DNA of 41,513 nucleotides from an uncultured Prevotella sp. (GTDB lineage: Bacteria; Bacteroidota; Bacteroidia; Bacteroidales; Bacteroidaceae): contig ONAE01000015.1 of assembly GCA_900315695.1 (NCBI GenBank), forward strand, positions 1 to 41,513. Direction: 5' to 3'. The translations under genes were made by a program, and so were the position numbers. Positions 24,523 to 33,960 of the stretch are shown one piece after another; position 1 is the stretch's first letter; each line of letters opens with the position of its first letter. Under the pieces are notes generated by a model. That model had not been told where the DNA came from. It was given only the letters and a program-made list of their open reading frames with translations, and made no database searches.

Positions 24523-26295
24523 ATGAAACAAAAGATTAACTTTTTGATCATCGTGCTGGCCTGTCTGGTCAGCCTGCCAGTAAAGGCAAAGGACGATGTT
24601 CAGCTGATGAGGTTGCAGGCAGAGATGCTGCGATTGATCAGTACAAATGACAAGGAACAGTTTACCAAAGTGACCGAGGATCTCAAAAATCTGTGCAATC
24701 AGCATGGTAATGAACGTCTGTTCTACACCGCCTGGGGTAACCAGTCTATTTACGAGGCCACCCATCAGAACTACCTGGCGGCTACGGAGATCGCCAATCA
24801 GATCGCCGAATATGCGGAGCAGCAGAACAGCTTCTGGGGCCATTACGTCGTCCTGCATGTGAAGGCTATGAACGCCCTCCAGAAGCAGGACTATCAGGAA
24901 GCGGAAGAAGGATTCCTGAAAGCTGTGGAGTTCCGTCACCGTTACTTCCCTAAGGAGAGTGCCGGCGATGACTTGCAGGAGCTGATGAAGATTGCCAACC
25001 ACCGTAAGGACCAGAAGGCCGGTCTGAAATATGCCAAGCAGATTCTGGCAGAGCCTGACGTGGCACCTATCCACAAGGGTAGGGCCCTGTTCCGTCTGAG
25101 TCAGTTTGCCTTTAACAAGAATAACAAGGAACTCTACGACAGTATCTACAACGAGCTGATGGCCCTGAAGGCATCGGACGGTATCGGAACGATCGAGCCA
25201 GTGGTGGAGGTGAACCATGAGATCCTGAACGGCAACTATCAGGAGGCGCTGCGCTTGTGTGAGGGGCTGTCGCCTGAGAAGAGAGCCGAGCGTATGGCTG
25301 TGATCTATCACCGGATGGGCGATAACGACAAGGCCTATGAGCAGATGGCAAAGTTCAAGAAGATCAACGACTCGATCGTCCTGGTGTCTCACGGTAACGT
25401 GGTGGCCAGCTGTTATGTGCAGATGAACAACGAGCGTCTGAAACTGGAACAGAAGCTGTTGGAGGAGGAGAACGCCAACTTGAAGCGCCTGTTCGTCTTC
25501 ACCGTCATCGGTATCGTTATCCTAGTCCTGGCTCTCGTGCTGTTGCAGCATCATCTGCGCATCCGGCATCTGGAGAAAGAGAACGAGCGACTGGAAAAGG
25601 AGCGCAAGCAAGCCGAGAAGGCCTTCGACATGAAGAATGAGTTCATCACGAATATCACGAACGAGCTGCGTGCGCCGCTGAATCCTATCGAGGGATTCTC
25701 GGATATCCTCGGCACCCAGGACTATGAGTTGCAGCCAGAGGAGCGTGAGGAGCTGAGTACGATGATCAAGGACAGTTCGAAGACGATCACCAAACTGATC
25801 GACGAGTTGGCGGAGTTGTCGCTCTATGAGAGTAAGAAGTCGCTGCCGATGAACTATACGATATCGCCCAACCACCTGTGTCGTCATATGGTGGATGCGA
25901 TGCGCCCCAGATGTAAGGATGGCGTGAGGATGTACTACGAGACGGAACTGCCTGAAAGCTACGAGGTACGCACCAATCAGGAGGCTGTGGAGGCGCTGTT
26001 GAAGCATCTTATCGAGAATGCCATCCAATATACCGATCAGGGTGTCATCACCGTGGCTTGTTCAGAGTATGAGGATAAGGTACGTACCAGTGTGACGGAT
26101 ACTGGCAGGGGCATCCCGCCAGAGCGCAGAGCGCACGTGTTCGACACCTTCCGTGAGATGGGTGAGAACCAGAAGCTGCAAGGCCTGGGCCTCTCTATCT
26201 GTAAGTCGATCGTGAAGCTGTTGAATGGTAAGATCTGGCTCGACGAGGAATATACCGAGGGCTCACGCTTTATCTTTGAACTGCCGAAGCAGTAA
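24523..26295 (+). CDS. TPR-containing histidine-kinase-like protein lacking the phosphoacceptor His
   Basis: A 590-residue protein starting MKQKINFLIIVLACLV. Signal peptide, periplasmic TPR-like helical repeats (about 30-300), one membrane helix (about 323-345), a coiled coil, a HisKA-like domain and a HATPase domain with N-box ENAIQYT, G1 DTGRGIP and G2 GLGLSICKSI. The H-box reads FITNITNELRAPLN, where kinases have a His between T and E; here it is Asn380 (codon AAC at 25660-25662). ATP binding looks intact, so it may be a pseudokinase or may work through another residue. It is divergent from the kinase-less SBP-PAS operon. I chose ATG 24523 because it gives the signal peptide; the longer frame starts before the promoter. 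Confidence 0.9.
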   Translation: MKQKINFLIIVLACLVSLPVKAKDDVQLMRLQAEMLRLISTNDKEQFTKVTEDLKNLCNQHGNERLFYTAWGNQSIYEATHQNYLAATEIANQIAEYAEQQNSFWGHYVVLHVKAMNALQKQDYQEAEEGFLKAVEFRHRYFPKESAGDDLQELMKIANHRKDQKAGLKYAKQILAEPDVAPIHKGRALFRLSQFAFNKNNKELYDSIYNELMALKASDGIGTIEPVVEVNHEILNGNYQEALRLCEGLSPEKRAERMAVIYHRMGDNDKAYEQMAKFKKINDSIVLVSHGNVVASCYVQMNNERLKLEQKLLEEENANLKRLFVFTVIGIVILVLALVLLQHHLRIRHLEKENERLEKERKQAEKAFDMKNEFITNITNELRAPLNPIEGFSDILGTQDYELQPEEREELSTMIKDSSKTITKLIDELAELSLYESKKSLPMNYTISPNHLCRHMVDAMRPRCKDGVRMYYETELPESYEVRTNQEAVEALLKHLIENAIQYTDQGVITVACSEYEDKVRTSVTDTGRGIPPERRAHVFDTFREMGENQKLQGLGLSICKSIVKLLNGKIWLDEEYTEGSRFIFELPKQ

Positions 26296-26305
26296 AGCAA
26301 TCCTT

Positions 26306-26758
26306 CTACCGCTTAGATTTAAAGAAGTCCTGCATCAGTTGGCGACATTCCTCTTCCAGGACGCCACTGATGACGGTGGCTTTGGGATGCATGGCATGAG
26401 GCGCGAAGTCGTGGTAGCCCCGTTTGTCGTCGGCACAGCCATATACGATGCGAGGCAACTGGGCCCATCCGATGGCACCTGCACACATCACGCAGGGTTC
26501 TACGGTGACGTAGAGGGTGCAGTCGGTAAGATACTTGCCGCCCAGGGTGTTGGCAGCGGCGGTGATGGCCTGCATCTCGGCATGTGCCGTCACGTCGCGG
26601 AGCGTCTCAGTGAGGTTGTGGGCGCGCGAGATGACACGGTCTTTGCATACGACAACGGCACCGATGGGAATCTCGCCTGCCTCATAGGCTGTCTGGGCTT
26701 CATCGAGGGCCATCCGCATATAGCGTTCGTCTTTTTTTTGCTGTTCTTCTGTAATCAT
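26306..26758 (-). CDS. tadA: tRNA-specific adenosine deaminase family protein
   Basis: A 150-residue cytidine/deoxycytidylate deaminase fold. The zinc site is H59 and E61 (TAHAEM) and C89/C92 (PCVMC), as in TadA, which turns adenosine 34 of tRNA-Arg(ACG) into inosine. Length and N-terminus match TadA. The promoter places transcription start at or within a few bases of the ATG, so the mRNA is nearly leaderless. Convergent with the kinase gene (10 bp between stops). A guanine deaminase or other nucleoside deaminase role cannot be fully excluded from sequence alone. Confidence 0.88.
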   Translation of the reverse strand: MITEEQQKKDERYMRMALDEAQTAYEAGEIPIGAVVVCKDRVISRAHNLTETLRDVTAHAEMQAITAAANTLGGKYLTDCTLYVTVEPCVMCAGAIGWAQLPRIVYGCADDKRGYHDFAPHAMHPKATVISGVLEEECRQLMQDFFKSKR

Positions 26759-26794
26759 GTTGCAAAGTTACATTTTTTTTCTTAACTTTGCAAG
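26759..26794. promoter_or_regulatory. Interlocking divergent promoters of tadA and birA
   Basis: TTGCAAAGTTA and TAACTTTGCAA form an inverted repeat around a short T-rich centre. The plus promoter is TTG, 20 bp, TAACTTTG (26783-26790) for birA. The minus promoter is CTTG, 20 bp, TAACTTTG (26763-26770) for tadA. Each -33 element lies against the other promoter's -7 element. Confidence 0.75.
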
Positions 26795-26800
26795 CGGATT

Positions 26801-27499
26801 ATGGATTTTAGGATTATTCATATAGAAGAAACGGACTCTACGAACCGCTGGTTGAAGGAAAACGGTGAGGGCAACATGGTGGTTGTGGCCGACTTTCAGA
26901 CGGCTGGAAAGGGCTGTGGCACAAACAGCTGGGAGAGTGAACGGGGCAAGAACCTGACGTTTTCGATGCTGATTCATCCGACTGACATTCCTGCCAGTCG
27001 GCAGTTCAGGATCACGGAGATCATCTCTGTGGCCATCTGTGAGGTGTTGGAGCAATATATCGGCGATGTCAGCATCAAATGGCCGAATGACATCTACTGG
27101 CGCAACGGCAAGCTGGGTGGTATTCTGATAGAGAACGCGCTGACGGGAAACCAGATCAGGGATTGCATCATCGGTGTGGGACTGAACGTGAATCAGCGTC
27201 GTTTTCTCAGTGGTGCGCCGAATCCTGTGTCATTGTGGCAGATCAGCGAGCATGAGACGGATTGCGCGCAGTTGTTGGATGAGATCCTCGCCAAGTTTGG
27301 TGAGCTCGTAGGCCAGGATGTGCGTCCTCAGTATCTCGCACGTCTCTATCGTCGGCAAGGCTATCATCCCTTTGTGGATCAGGATGGGGCGTTTATGGCA
27401 GAGTTGACAGGTGTGGAGGAAGACGGGCATCTGCTGTTGCAAGACGACAATGGCCATCAGCGTCGTTATGCCTTTAAGGAAGTAACGTTTATAATTTAA
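26801..27499 (+). CDS. birA: Biotin--protein ligase, catalytic type without DNA-binding domain
   Basis: A 232-residue protein that links biotin to the carboxylase carrier protein through biotinyl-AMP. The start TDSTNRWL, the KWPNDIY motif (93-99), KLGGIL and GVGLNVN are all present, and a small C-terminal domain (about 185-232) follows. There is no N-terminal helix-turn-helix, so it cannot act as the classical repressor. The biotinyl-AMP loop reads AGKGCGTNSW where E. coli has GRGRRG, so Cys39 stands at the place of Arg118. The ATG is only about 10 bp after the -7 box, giving a very short leader. Confidence 0.92.
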   Translation: MDFRIIHIEETDSTNRWLKENGEGNMVVVADFQTAGKGCGTNSWESERGKNLTFSMLIHPTDIPASRQFRITEIISVAICEVLEQYIGDVSIKWPNDIYWRNGKLGGILIENALTGNQIRDCIIGVGLNVNQRRFLSGAPNPVSLWQISEHETDCAQLLDEILAKFGELVGQDVRPQYLARLYRRQGYHPFVDQDGAFMAELTGVEEDGHLLLQDDNGHQRRYAFKEVTFII

Positions 27500-27517
27500 T
27501 GTTTAATATAAAAGTAT

Positions 27518-28228
27518 ATGGCAAGATTTAACAGAATTCTTTTGAAGCTCTCTGGTGAGAGTCTGATGGGTAAGCAGGGCTACGGTATCGACCCAGAGCG
27601 CCTGAGTGATTATGCGAAGCAGATCAAGGAGATCAGTGAGATGGGTGTCCAGATCGGTATCGTGATTGGTGGTGGTAACATATTCCGTGGTCTCTCTGGC
27701 TCACAGAAAGGTTTCGACCGTGTGAAGGGCGACCAGATGGGTATGTGCGCCACAGTGATCAACTCGCTGGCACTAAGCAGTGCGCTGGGTGCTATCGGTG
27801 TGAAGAACAAGGTGCTGACGGCCATCCGTATGGAGCCGATCGGTGAGTTCTACACGAAGTGGAAGGCTATCGAGGCGATGGAGGCAGGTTATGTGTGCAT
27901 CTTCTCTGCCGGTACAGGTTCACCTTACTTCACCACAGACACAGGTTCCAGTCTGCGTGGTATCGAGATCGAGGCCGACGTGATGCTGAAAGGTACGCGT
28001 GTGGATGGTGTCTATACCGCCGATCCTGAGAAAGATCCCACAGCCACGAAGTTTGATGAGATCACTTATAAGGAGGTGCTGGCGCGCGGCTTGAAGGTGA
28101 TGGATCTGACGGCCATCTGCATGTGCCAGGACAACAACTTGCCTATCTATGTGTTCAACATGGATGTGGTGGGTAATCTGAAGAAGGTGATGGACGGCGA
28201 GCAGATCGGTACACTCGTCCACAATTAA
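27518..28228 (+). CDS. pyrH: UMP kinase
   Basis: A 236-residue amino-acid-kinase-fold enzyme that makes UDP from UMP. Motifs are KLSGESL near the start, the glycine loop GGGNIFRG, DQMGMCATVINSLAL and the ATP-site region VDGVYTADPEKDP. Full length for the family. It lies 18 bp after birA and is probably co-transcribed. Its stop overlaps by 4 bp the stop of the convergent DUF4834-like gene. Confidence 0.97.
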   Translation: MARFNRILLKLSGESLMGKQGYGIDPERLSDYAKQIKEISEMGVQIGIVIGGGNIFRGLSGSQKGFDRVKGDQMGMCATVINSLALSSALGAIGVKNKVLTAIRMEPIGEFYTKWKAIEAMEAGYVCIFSAGTGSPYFTTDTGSSLRGIEIEADVMLKGTRVDGVYTADPEKDPTATKFDEITYKEVLARGLKVMDLTAICMCQDNNLPIYVFNMDVVGNLKKVMDGEQIGTLVHN

Positions 28229-28641
28229 ACTTCCTCAAACTCCACGTATTCGCCCTCTTTGTCGTCGAAGATCTTGCGCTTGTCGCTGGCTTCGCGCTCA
28301 TCGTAAATCCTTACGTTACTGTCCGTAGTCATAGTTCTGCGGGCAGTTTCTTTTTCTTCTTGCTTGTGTGCCTCTTCTTTCGGCTTCTCAACCTTCGGTT
28401 TCTCTGCCTTGGGTTTATTTTGTTTTGTAGTTTGTTGTTTCTTGGGAGCGGCACTCTTGAAGTAGTCCTTGCCGAACGGATGTTTCTCTTTCTGTTCTTT
28501 CTCTTTCAGATGTTGGTAATAGTCATCCTCCATCTCTTCTCTTCTCTTCTTAATACTTCGATACGTAAAGTTGATCACCAGCATGACGATGATGGAGATG
28601 ATAACCAGTCCGAAGACGATAGCACCAATAATTATTTTCAT
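28225..28641 (-). CDS. DUF4834-like small membrane protein
   Basis: A 138-residue protein with one N-terminal membrane helix (about 3-25), a basic cytoplasmic stretch, a Lys/Glu/Pro low-complexity linker (about 65-105), and the conserved end RKIFDDKEGEYVEFEEV, which is the mark of the Bacteroidetes DUF4834 family. Function is unknown. It is the last gene of the psd-pssA operon (41 bp gap), so a link with the membrane is likely but unproven. Confidence 0.75.
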   Translation of the reverse strand: MKIIIGAIVFGLVIISIIVMLVINFTYRSIKKRREEMEDDYYQHLKEKEQKEKHPFGKDYFKSAAPKKQQTTKQNKPKAEKPKVEKPKEEAHKQEEKETARRTMTTDSNVRIYDEREASDKRKIFDDKEGEYVEFEEV

Positions 28642-28682
28642 GTCAAACGTAGGTTTTTAGTAATGTTTTAGGTATTTCTCTC

Positions 28683-29360
28683 TTATTTCTTATTCGTGGC
28701 TACCGAAAGGATGACGTACCATGCAATGATGGCGGCCAAGCCAGTGATACCCAGGAGCAGGAGTAGGGGGATGCAGGAGATGAGGAAGATGTACTTGATC
28801 TCATTGTCCTTCCAGCCCCAGTGCTTAAATTTCAGTGCAAACATAGGAATCTCGGCTATCAGCAGATAACAGCTGAGGAAGGTGCCGAGCAGGATGATCC
28901 ATTCAAGACCCTCGAAGCTCACCTCATATTGCTGCAGTCCCACGATGAGCGAGCCCCAGAACAGGGCGTTGGCAGGCGTGGGCAGACCGATAAAGCCTAA
29001 GGCCTGACGCTCGTCGAGGTTGAACTTCGCCAGACGGAGGGCAGAGAACGCTGCCATCACAAAGGCGAGGAACGGTACGAAGAGCAGGTGAATATGGAAG
29101 GTGGCGAGGTAGCTGAAAATGATGGCAGAGGGGGCGAAACCGAAGGTGATGTCGTCGGCCAGCGAGTCGAGCTCCTTTCCGATGGGGGAGGACACATGGA
29201 GCAGACGGGCCACCATACCGTCGAAGAAATCGAAGACAGCGCCCAGTACGATAAACAGCAGTGCCAGACGGAAATCACCCTGGAAGGCGAAATAGGTGGC
29301 GATGCAGCCTGAGATGAGGTTGCAGCAAGTGATCGTATTGGGAATGTGCTTCTTAAACAT
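28683..29360 (-). CDS. pssA: CDP-diacylglycerol--serine O-phosphatidyltransferase
   Basis: A 225-residue membrane enzyme with about seven helices. The CDP-alcohol phosphotransferase motif is complete: D44, D47-G48, A51-R52, G61, D65 and D69. It joins serine to CDP-diacylglycerol to give phosphatidylserine, the substrate of the decarboxylase encoded just upstream (27 bp). Together they provide phosphatidylethanolamine. Confidence 0.95.
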   Translation of the reverse strand: MFKKHIPNTITCCNLISGCIATYFAFQGDFRLALLFIVLGAVFDFFDGMVARLLHVSSPIGKELDSLADDITFGFAPSAIIFSYLATFHIHLLFVPFLAFVMAAFSALRLAKFNLDERQALGFIGLPTPANALFWGSLIVGLQQYEVSFEGLEWIILLGTFLSCYLLIAEIPMFALKFKHWGWKDNEIKYIFLISCIPLLLLLGITGLAAIIAWYVILSVATNKK

Positions 29361-29387
29361 GAAACATTAAAGATTAAACATTAAACA

Positions 29388-30077
29388 TCAGGCCAACTTC
29401 GCAATCACGGTCTGGTCGCCCGTTGTGGGCTGATCCATCGTGACACAGGCTTTCGCCGTCAGCGGCAGGAACACATCAACGCGTGATCCTAACTTGATAA
29501 AGCCCATGTGCTCGTCGATGTAGCACTCTTCCTCAGCCTTGGCATAGGTCACAATGCGACGGGCGAGGGCGCCTGCTATCTGGCGCACGAGGATATCCTG
29601 ACCGTCAGGGGTGGTGATCATGATGTCGGCATGCTCATTCTCCTCACTGGCCTTAGGCAACCAAGCCTTATGGTAGTTGCCGTCGAAATGCTTCACAAAC
29701 TTCACCTTGCCATCGACTGGGAACCAGTTGGCATGGACATTCAGCGGACTCATGAAAATCGAGATCATCAGACGCTTGTCGTGGAAGTAGGTGTTCTCCT
29801 CAGCTTCTTCGATCACAACGATCTTTCCATCGGCAGGGGCTACAACCAATTTCTCTGAGTCGCCATTGAAATAGCGAATCGGACAGCGATAGAAGTTGAG
29901 CGCGATCAGCCATGCAGAACCGAAGATAATCAAGAATGCCCATAAAAGAATGTGAGAGTGAAGGCCGTACCAAATGAGACAGGCAATGCCGGCAATAGCT
30001 AATGCGCTGAGTGTCAGTTCGTTGGTTCCTTCACGGTGAATTCTTATCTTTTTAAGTTTCTTTATTTTTTCTCCCAT
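29388..30077 (-). CDS. psd: Phosphatidylserine decarboxylase
   Basis: A 229-residue short-type enzyme starting [17 protein letters not shown]. The self-cleavage site is KLGSRVDVF, between Gly197 and Ser198, which becomes the pyruvoyl group; [11 protein letters not shown] is the other family mark. One or two membrane helices lie near residues 20-55. I chose ATG 30077; a longer frame reaches into the -7 box and would need a TTG start. First gene of the psd-pssA-DUF4834 operon. Confidence 0.95.
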   Translation of the reverse strand: MGEKIKKLKKIRIHREGTNELTLSALAIAGIACLIWYGLHSHILLWAFLIIFGSAWLIALNFYRCPIRYFNGDSEKLVVAPADGKIVVIEEAEENTYFHDKRLMISIFMSPLNVHANWFPVDGKVKFVKHFDGNYHKAWLPKASEENEHADIMITTPDGQDILVRQIAGALARRIVTYAKAEEECYIDEHMGFIKLGSRVDVFLPLTAKACVTMDQPTTGDQTVIAKLA

Positions 30078-30107
30078 CGGATCACTGATTGTTTTGTTAT
30101 TCGACTG

Positions 30108-30139
30108 CAAAGGTACGTATTTTTTACGTAAGTTACAAA
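30108..30139 (-). promoter_or_regulatory. Promoter of the psd operon
   Basis: On the minus strand, TTTG, 20 bp, TACCTTTG. It rules out the TTG start at 30110. Confidence 0.8.
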
Positions 30140-30155
30140 CTTTTCACGTTTTTCT

Positions 30156-30187
30156 TTTGGTATTTCCATTTTTTCGATGTAACTTTG
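30156..30187 (+). promoter_or_regulatory. Promoter of dnaE
   Basis: TTTG, 20 bp, TAACTTTG, 31 bp before the ATG. Confidence 0.8.
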
Positions 30188-30218
30188 GGGCTCGAAACCA
30201 CGAATTGACAGATAAAAA

Positions 30219-33200
30219 ATGGAAGATTTCGTACATCTGCATGTACATACCTACTACTCGATTCTCGACGGACAGTCGAGTATCAAGAAGCTTGTAGATA
30301 AAGCTATCGGCGACGGCATGAAAGGCATGGCCATCACCGATCACGGCGATATGTTTGGCATTAAGGAATTTCACGACATCTGCAACGGCGTGAACAAACA
30401 GCGCAAGAAAGAGGGTCTCGAACCCTTCAAGCCCATCTTCGGCTGTGAGATGTATGTGGCCCGTCGTGGCGACATGCACCTGAAGGATACCAGAGAGGAT
30501 CAAGGCGGTTATCACCTGATTGTGCTGGCAAAGAATGCCAACGGTTATAAGAACCTCATCAAGCTCGTTAGCAACTCATGGGTGGATGGCTTCTACAGTC
30601 GTCCGCGTACAGACCATCACGAGCTGGAGAAATACCACGAGGACCTGATTGTGTGTTCGGCCTGTATCGCCGGTGAGGTGCCTGCAAAGATTCTGAAAGG
30701 CGACATCGCCGGGGCACGTGAGGCCATCGAGTGGCACAAGCGGCTCTGGGGCGACGACTACTATCTGGAGCTGCAGCGCCATGAGGTGACCGATCCCACA
30801 ATCCGTGCGAACCGTGAGACATTCCCCTTGCAGCAGCAGGCCAACAAGGTGCTCATCGAGCTGGCGAAAGAATACGGTGTGAAACTGGTGTGCACGAACG
30901 ATTCCCACTTTGTGGATAAGGAGAATGCCGAGGCCCATGATCATCTGCTCTGTCTCTCCACTGGTAAGGATCTCGACGATCCCACCCGTATGCTCTACAC
31001 GAAACAGGAGTGGTTTAAAACGCGTCAGGAGATGAACGACATCTTCAGCGACGTGCCAGAGGCAATGGCGAACACCGTAGAGATATTGAATAAGGTGGAG
31101 ACCTACAGTCTGGATGCCGACCCCATCATGCCGTTCTTCCCTATCCCAGAGAGTTTCGGTACAGAGGAGGAGTGGCGCCAGAAGTTCACGGAACAGCAGC
31201 TCTATGAGGAGTTTACCAGCGATGAGAACGGTGAGAACCCCTTGCCGCCTGAGGAGGGAGAGAAGAAAATCAAGAAACTGGGCGGCTACGACAAGATCTA
31301 CCGTATCAAGTTCGAGGCCGACTATCTGGCGAAGCTCGCCTACGAGGGAGCCGTCAAACGCTATGGCGACCCGCTGTCGAAAGAGGTTGACGACCGCATC
31401 CGTTTCGAGCTGCATATCATGAAGACGATGGGATTCCCTGGTTACTTCCTGATCGTGCAGGACTTCATCAACTCTGCCCGCGATGAGCTGGGCGTGATGG
31501 TGGGGCCTGGTCGTGGATCGGCGGCTGGCTCCGTCGTGGCCTACTGTCTGGGTATTACGAAGATCGACCCCCTGAAATACGACCTGCTGTTTGAGCGTTT
31601 CCTGAACCCTGACCGTATCTCACTGCCTGATATCGATACCGACTTCGACGACGACGGACGAGGCAAGGTGCTGAAATGGGTGATGGACAAGTACGGTCAT
31701 GAGAACTGCGCCCATATCATCACCTATGCCACAATGGCTACGAAGAACTCCATCAAGGACGTGGCACGTGTGGAGAAACTGCCGCTGGCCGACTCGAATG
31801 CCTTGTGTAAGGCCATCCCTGACCGTCTGCCTGACGTGGACGGCAAGACGCCGAAGATGAACCTCACCAATGCCATCAAGGCTGTTAGGGAGCTTCAGGA
31901 GGCTGAGGCCTCAAACAATCCCCAGATGGCGAACACCATCAAATATGCGAAGATGCTGGAGGGTACGGTGCGCGGCACAGGTATTCATGCCTGTGGCTTC
32001 ATCATCTGCCGTGATCCGATCTCTGATCATGTGCCTGTGTCAACGGCTGACGACCCAGACTTCAAGGGTACGAAGACCAACTGTACACAATACGATGGTC
32101 ATGTGATCGAATCGACAGGACTTATCAAGATGGACTTCCTGGGACTGAAAACCCTCTCTGAGTTGAAGGAGGCCTGTGCCAATATCAAGCGCACACGAGG
32201 CATCGACGTGGATCTCGACACGATCCCCATCGATGATCCCAAGACCTATGAGCTCTATCAGAAGGGACAGACTATCGGCACGTTCCAGTTTGAGTCGGCA
32301 GGTATGCAGAAATACCTGCGTGAACTGCATCCCACCGTGTTCGAGGATCTCATCGCCATGAATGCCCTCTACCGTCCAGGACCTATGGACTATATCCCTT
32401 CCTTCATCGCCCGTAAGAACGGTCGTGAGGAGATCAAGTACGATATCGACTGTATGGAGAAGTACCTGAAGGATACCTATGGTATCACGGTGTATCAGGA
32501 GCAGGTGATGTTGCTGTCGCGTCAGTTGGCCGACTTCACCCGTGGTGAGAGCGACGCCTTGCGTAAGGCCATGGGTAAGAAGAAGAAGGATATCGTTGAC
32601 GCCATGAAGCCGAAGTTTATCGACGGTGGCGTGAAGAACGGACACGATCCGAAGATTCTGGAGAAGATATGGGCCGACTGGGAGAAGTTTGCCTCCTACG
32701 CCTTCAACAAGTCGCATGCCGCCTGCTACTCATGGGTGGCTTATCAGACGGCTTACCTCAAGGCCAACTATCCGGCAGAGTTCATGGCAGCCATCATGAG
32801 CCGCCGTCGTGATCAGATCACGGAAATCACGAAACTGATGGATGAGTGCAAGTCGATGGGCATCGCCACCTTAGGCCCTGATGTGAACGAGTCGTATGAG
32901 AAGTTTGGTGTGAATCATCATGGTGAGATCCGTTTCGGACTGGGTGCCATCAAGGGCATGGGTGAGTCGGCTGCACAGGCCATCATCTCTGAGCGTGAGA
33001 AGAACGGGCCTTATCAGACCATCTTCGACTTTGCGCAGCGTGTCAACCTGTCGAATGTCAACAAGAAAGCCTTTGAGTCGCTCGCCCTGAGCGGTGGCTT
33101 CGACAGCTTCGGTATTCCGCGTGAGAGCTATTTCGCCGTGAACAACAAGGGCGAGACGTTCCTGGATACGCTGGTACGCTACGGACAGTTGTATCAGACG

Positions 33201-33956
33201 GAGAAGGCACAGGCCCAGAACTCGCTCTTCGGCGACTTCGACGATATAGAGATCGCCACACCTGCCATTCCTAAGAACGACATCCGCTGGAGCGATATCG
33301 AACGGCTGAACAAGGAGCGTGAACTCGTGGGTATCTATCTCTCGGCACATCCGCTGGATGAGTATAAGATCATCCTCGACAACTTCTGTAATGCGAAATG
33401 TGCCGATTTGGCAGACCGTGGGGCAGCCCTCCAGGACAGAGAGGATGTGACAATGGGAGGAATAGTGACAGGCATACAGCAACGCTTCGGCAAGAACAAC
33501 AAACCCTGGGGTATCATCAATCTCGAGGATTTCGACGGCTCTGGCGAGCTGGTGCTCTTTGGCGAGGACTGGCTGAACCTGAACGGAAAATTCATTGAGG
33601 GCGCTGCCGTGTATATCACTGGCAAAATGGCAACCCGATTCCAGAGCAGCACTCAAAAAGAACTGAAAGTCACCAATGTAGAGTTGTTGCAGTCGCTCAA
33701 GGAACGGGCTATCGACCGCATCACCATCTCCATGAACACTGACCTGCTCGACAAAGAGGTCATGTCAGGCGTGGTGGCCGACCTCAACGAGATCATCTAC
33801 AGCAACCCTGGAAAGACTCAGCTCTTCTTCCAGTTGCGCGACTCGATTGGCGCCAATCATGTGCTGCTGCGCAGTAAGACTTGTGGCGTCGATGTGCGTC
33901 ATACGCTGATCGACTACATCGAGAAAGTAGATGGCCTCGACTATCACATCAATTAG
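30219..33956 (+). CDS. dnaE: DNA polymerase III alpha subunit
   Basis: A 1245-residue replicative polymerase. The N-terminal PHP domain begins FVHLHVHTYYSILDG. The catalytic acidic residues are in PDIDTDFDDDGRGKV. A helix-hairpin-helix region (NLSNVNKKAFESLALSGGFD) and a C-terminal OB-fold (VTMGGIVTGIQQRFGKNNKPWGI) follow. Acidic insertions around residues 310-350 are common in Bacteroidetes homologues. It elongates the chromosome on the beta clamp. It has its own promoter, divergent from psd. Confidence 0.98.
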   Translation: MEDFVHLHVHTYYSILDGQSSIKKLVDKAIGDGMKGMAITDHGDMFGIKEFHDICNGVNKQRKKEGLEPFKPIFGCEMYVARRGDMHLKDTREDQGGYHLIVLAKNANGYKNLIKLVSNSWVDGFYSRPRTDHHELEKYHEDLIVCSACIAGEVPAKILKGDIAGAREAIEWHKRLWGDDYYLELQRHEVTDPTIRANRETFPLQQQANKVLIELAKEYGVKLVCTNDSHFVDKENAEAHDHLLCLSTGKDLDDPTRMLYTKQEWFKTRQEMNDIFSDVPEAMANTVEILNKVETYSLDADPIMPFFPIPESFGTEEEWRQKFTEQQLYEEFTSDENGENPLPPEEGEKKIKKLGGYDKIYRIKFEADYLAKLAYEGAVKRYGDPLSKEVDDRIRFELHIMKTMGFPGYFLIVQDFINSARDELGVMVGPGRGSAAGSVVAYCLGITKIDPLKYDLLFERFLNPDRISLPDIDTDFDDDGRGKVLKWVMDKYGHENCAHIITYATMATKNSIKDVARVEKLPLADSNALCKAIPDRLPDVDGKTPKMNLTNAIKAVRELQEAEASNNPQMANTIKYAKMLEGTVRGTGIHACGFIICRDPISDHVPVSTADDPDFKGTKTNCTQYDGHVIESTGLIKMDFLGLKTLSELKEACANIKRTRGIDVDLDTIPIDDPKTYELYQKGQTIGTFQFESAGMQKYLRELHPTVFEDLIAMNALYRPGPMDYIPSFIARKNGREEIKYDIDCMEKYLKDTYGITVYQEQVMLLSRQLADFTRGESDALRKAMGKKKKDIVDAMKPKFIDGGVKNGHDPKILEKIWADWEKFASYAFNKSHAACYSWVAYQTAYLKANYPAEFMAAIMSRRRDQITEITKLMDECKSMGIATLGPDVNESYEKFGVNHHGEIRFGLGAIKGMGESAAQAIISEREKNGPYQTIFDFAQRVNLSNVNKKAFESLALSGGFDSFGIPRESYFAVNNKGETFLDTLVRYGQLYQTEKAQAQNSLFGDFDDIEIATPAIPKNDIRWSDIERLNKERELVGIYLSAHPLDEYKIILDNFCNAKCADLADRGAALQDREDVTMGGIVTGIQQRFGKNNKPWGIINLEDFDGSGELVLFGEDWLNLNGKFIEGAAVYITGKMATRFQSSTQKELKVTNVELLQSLKERAIDRITISMNTDLLDKEVMSGVVADLNEIIYSNPGKTQLFFQLRDSIGANHVLLRSKTCGVDVRHTLIDYIEKVDGLDYHIN

Positions 33957-33960
33957 ACTG

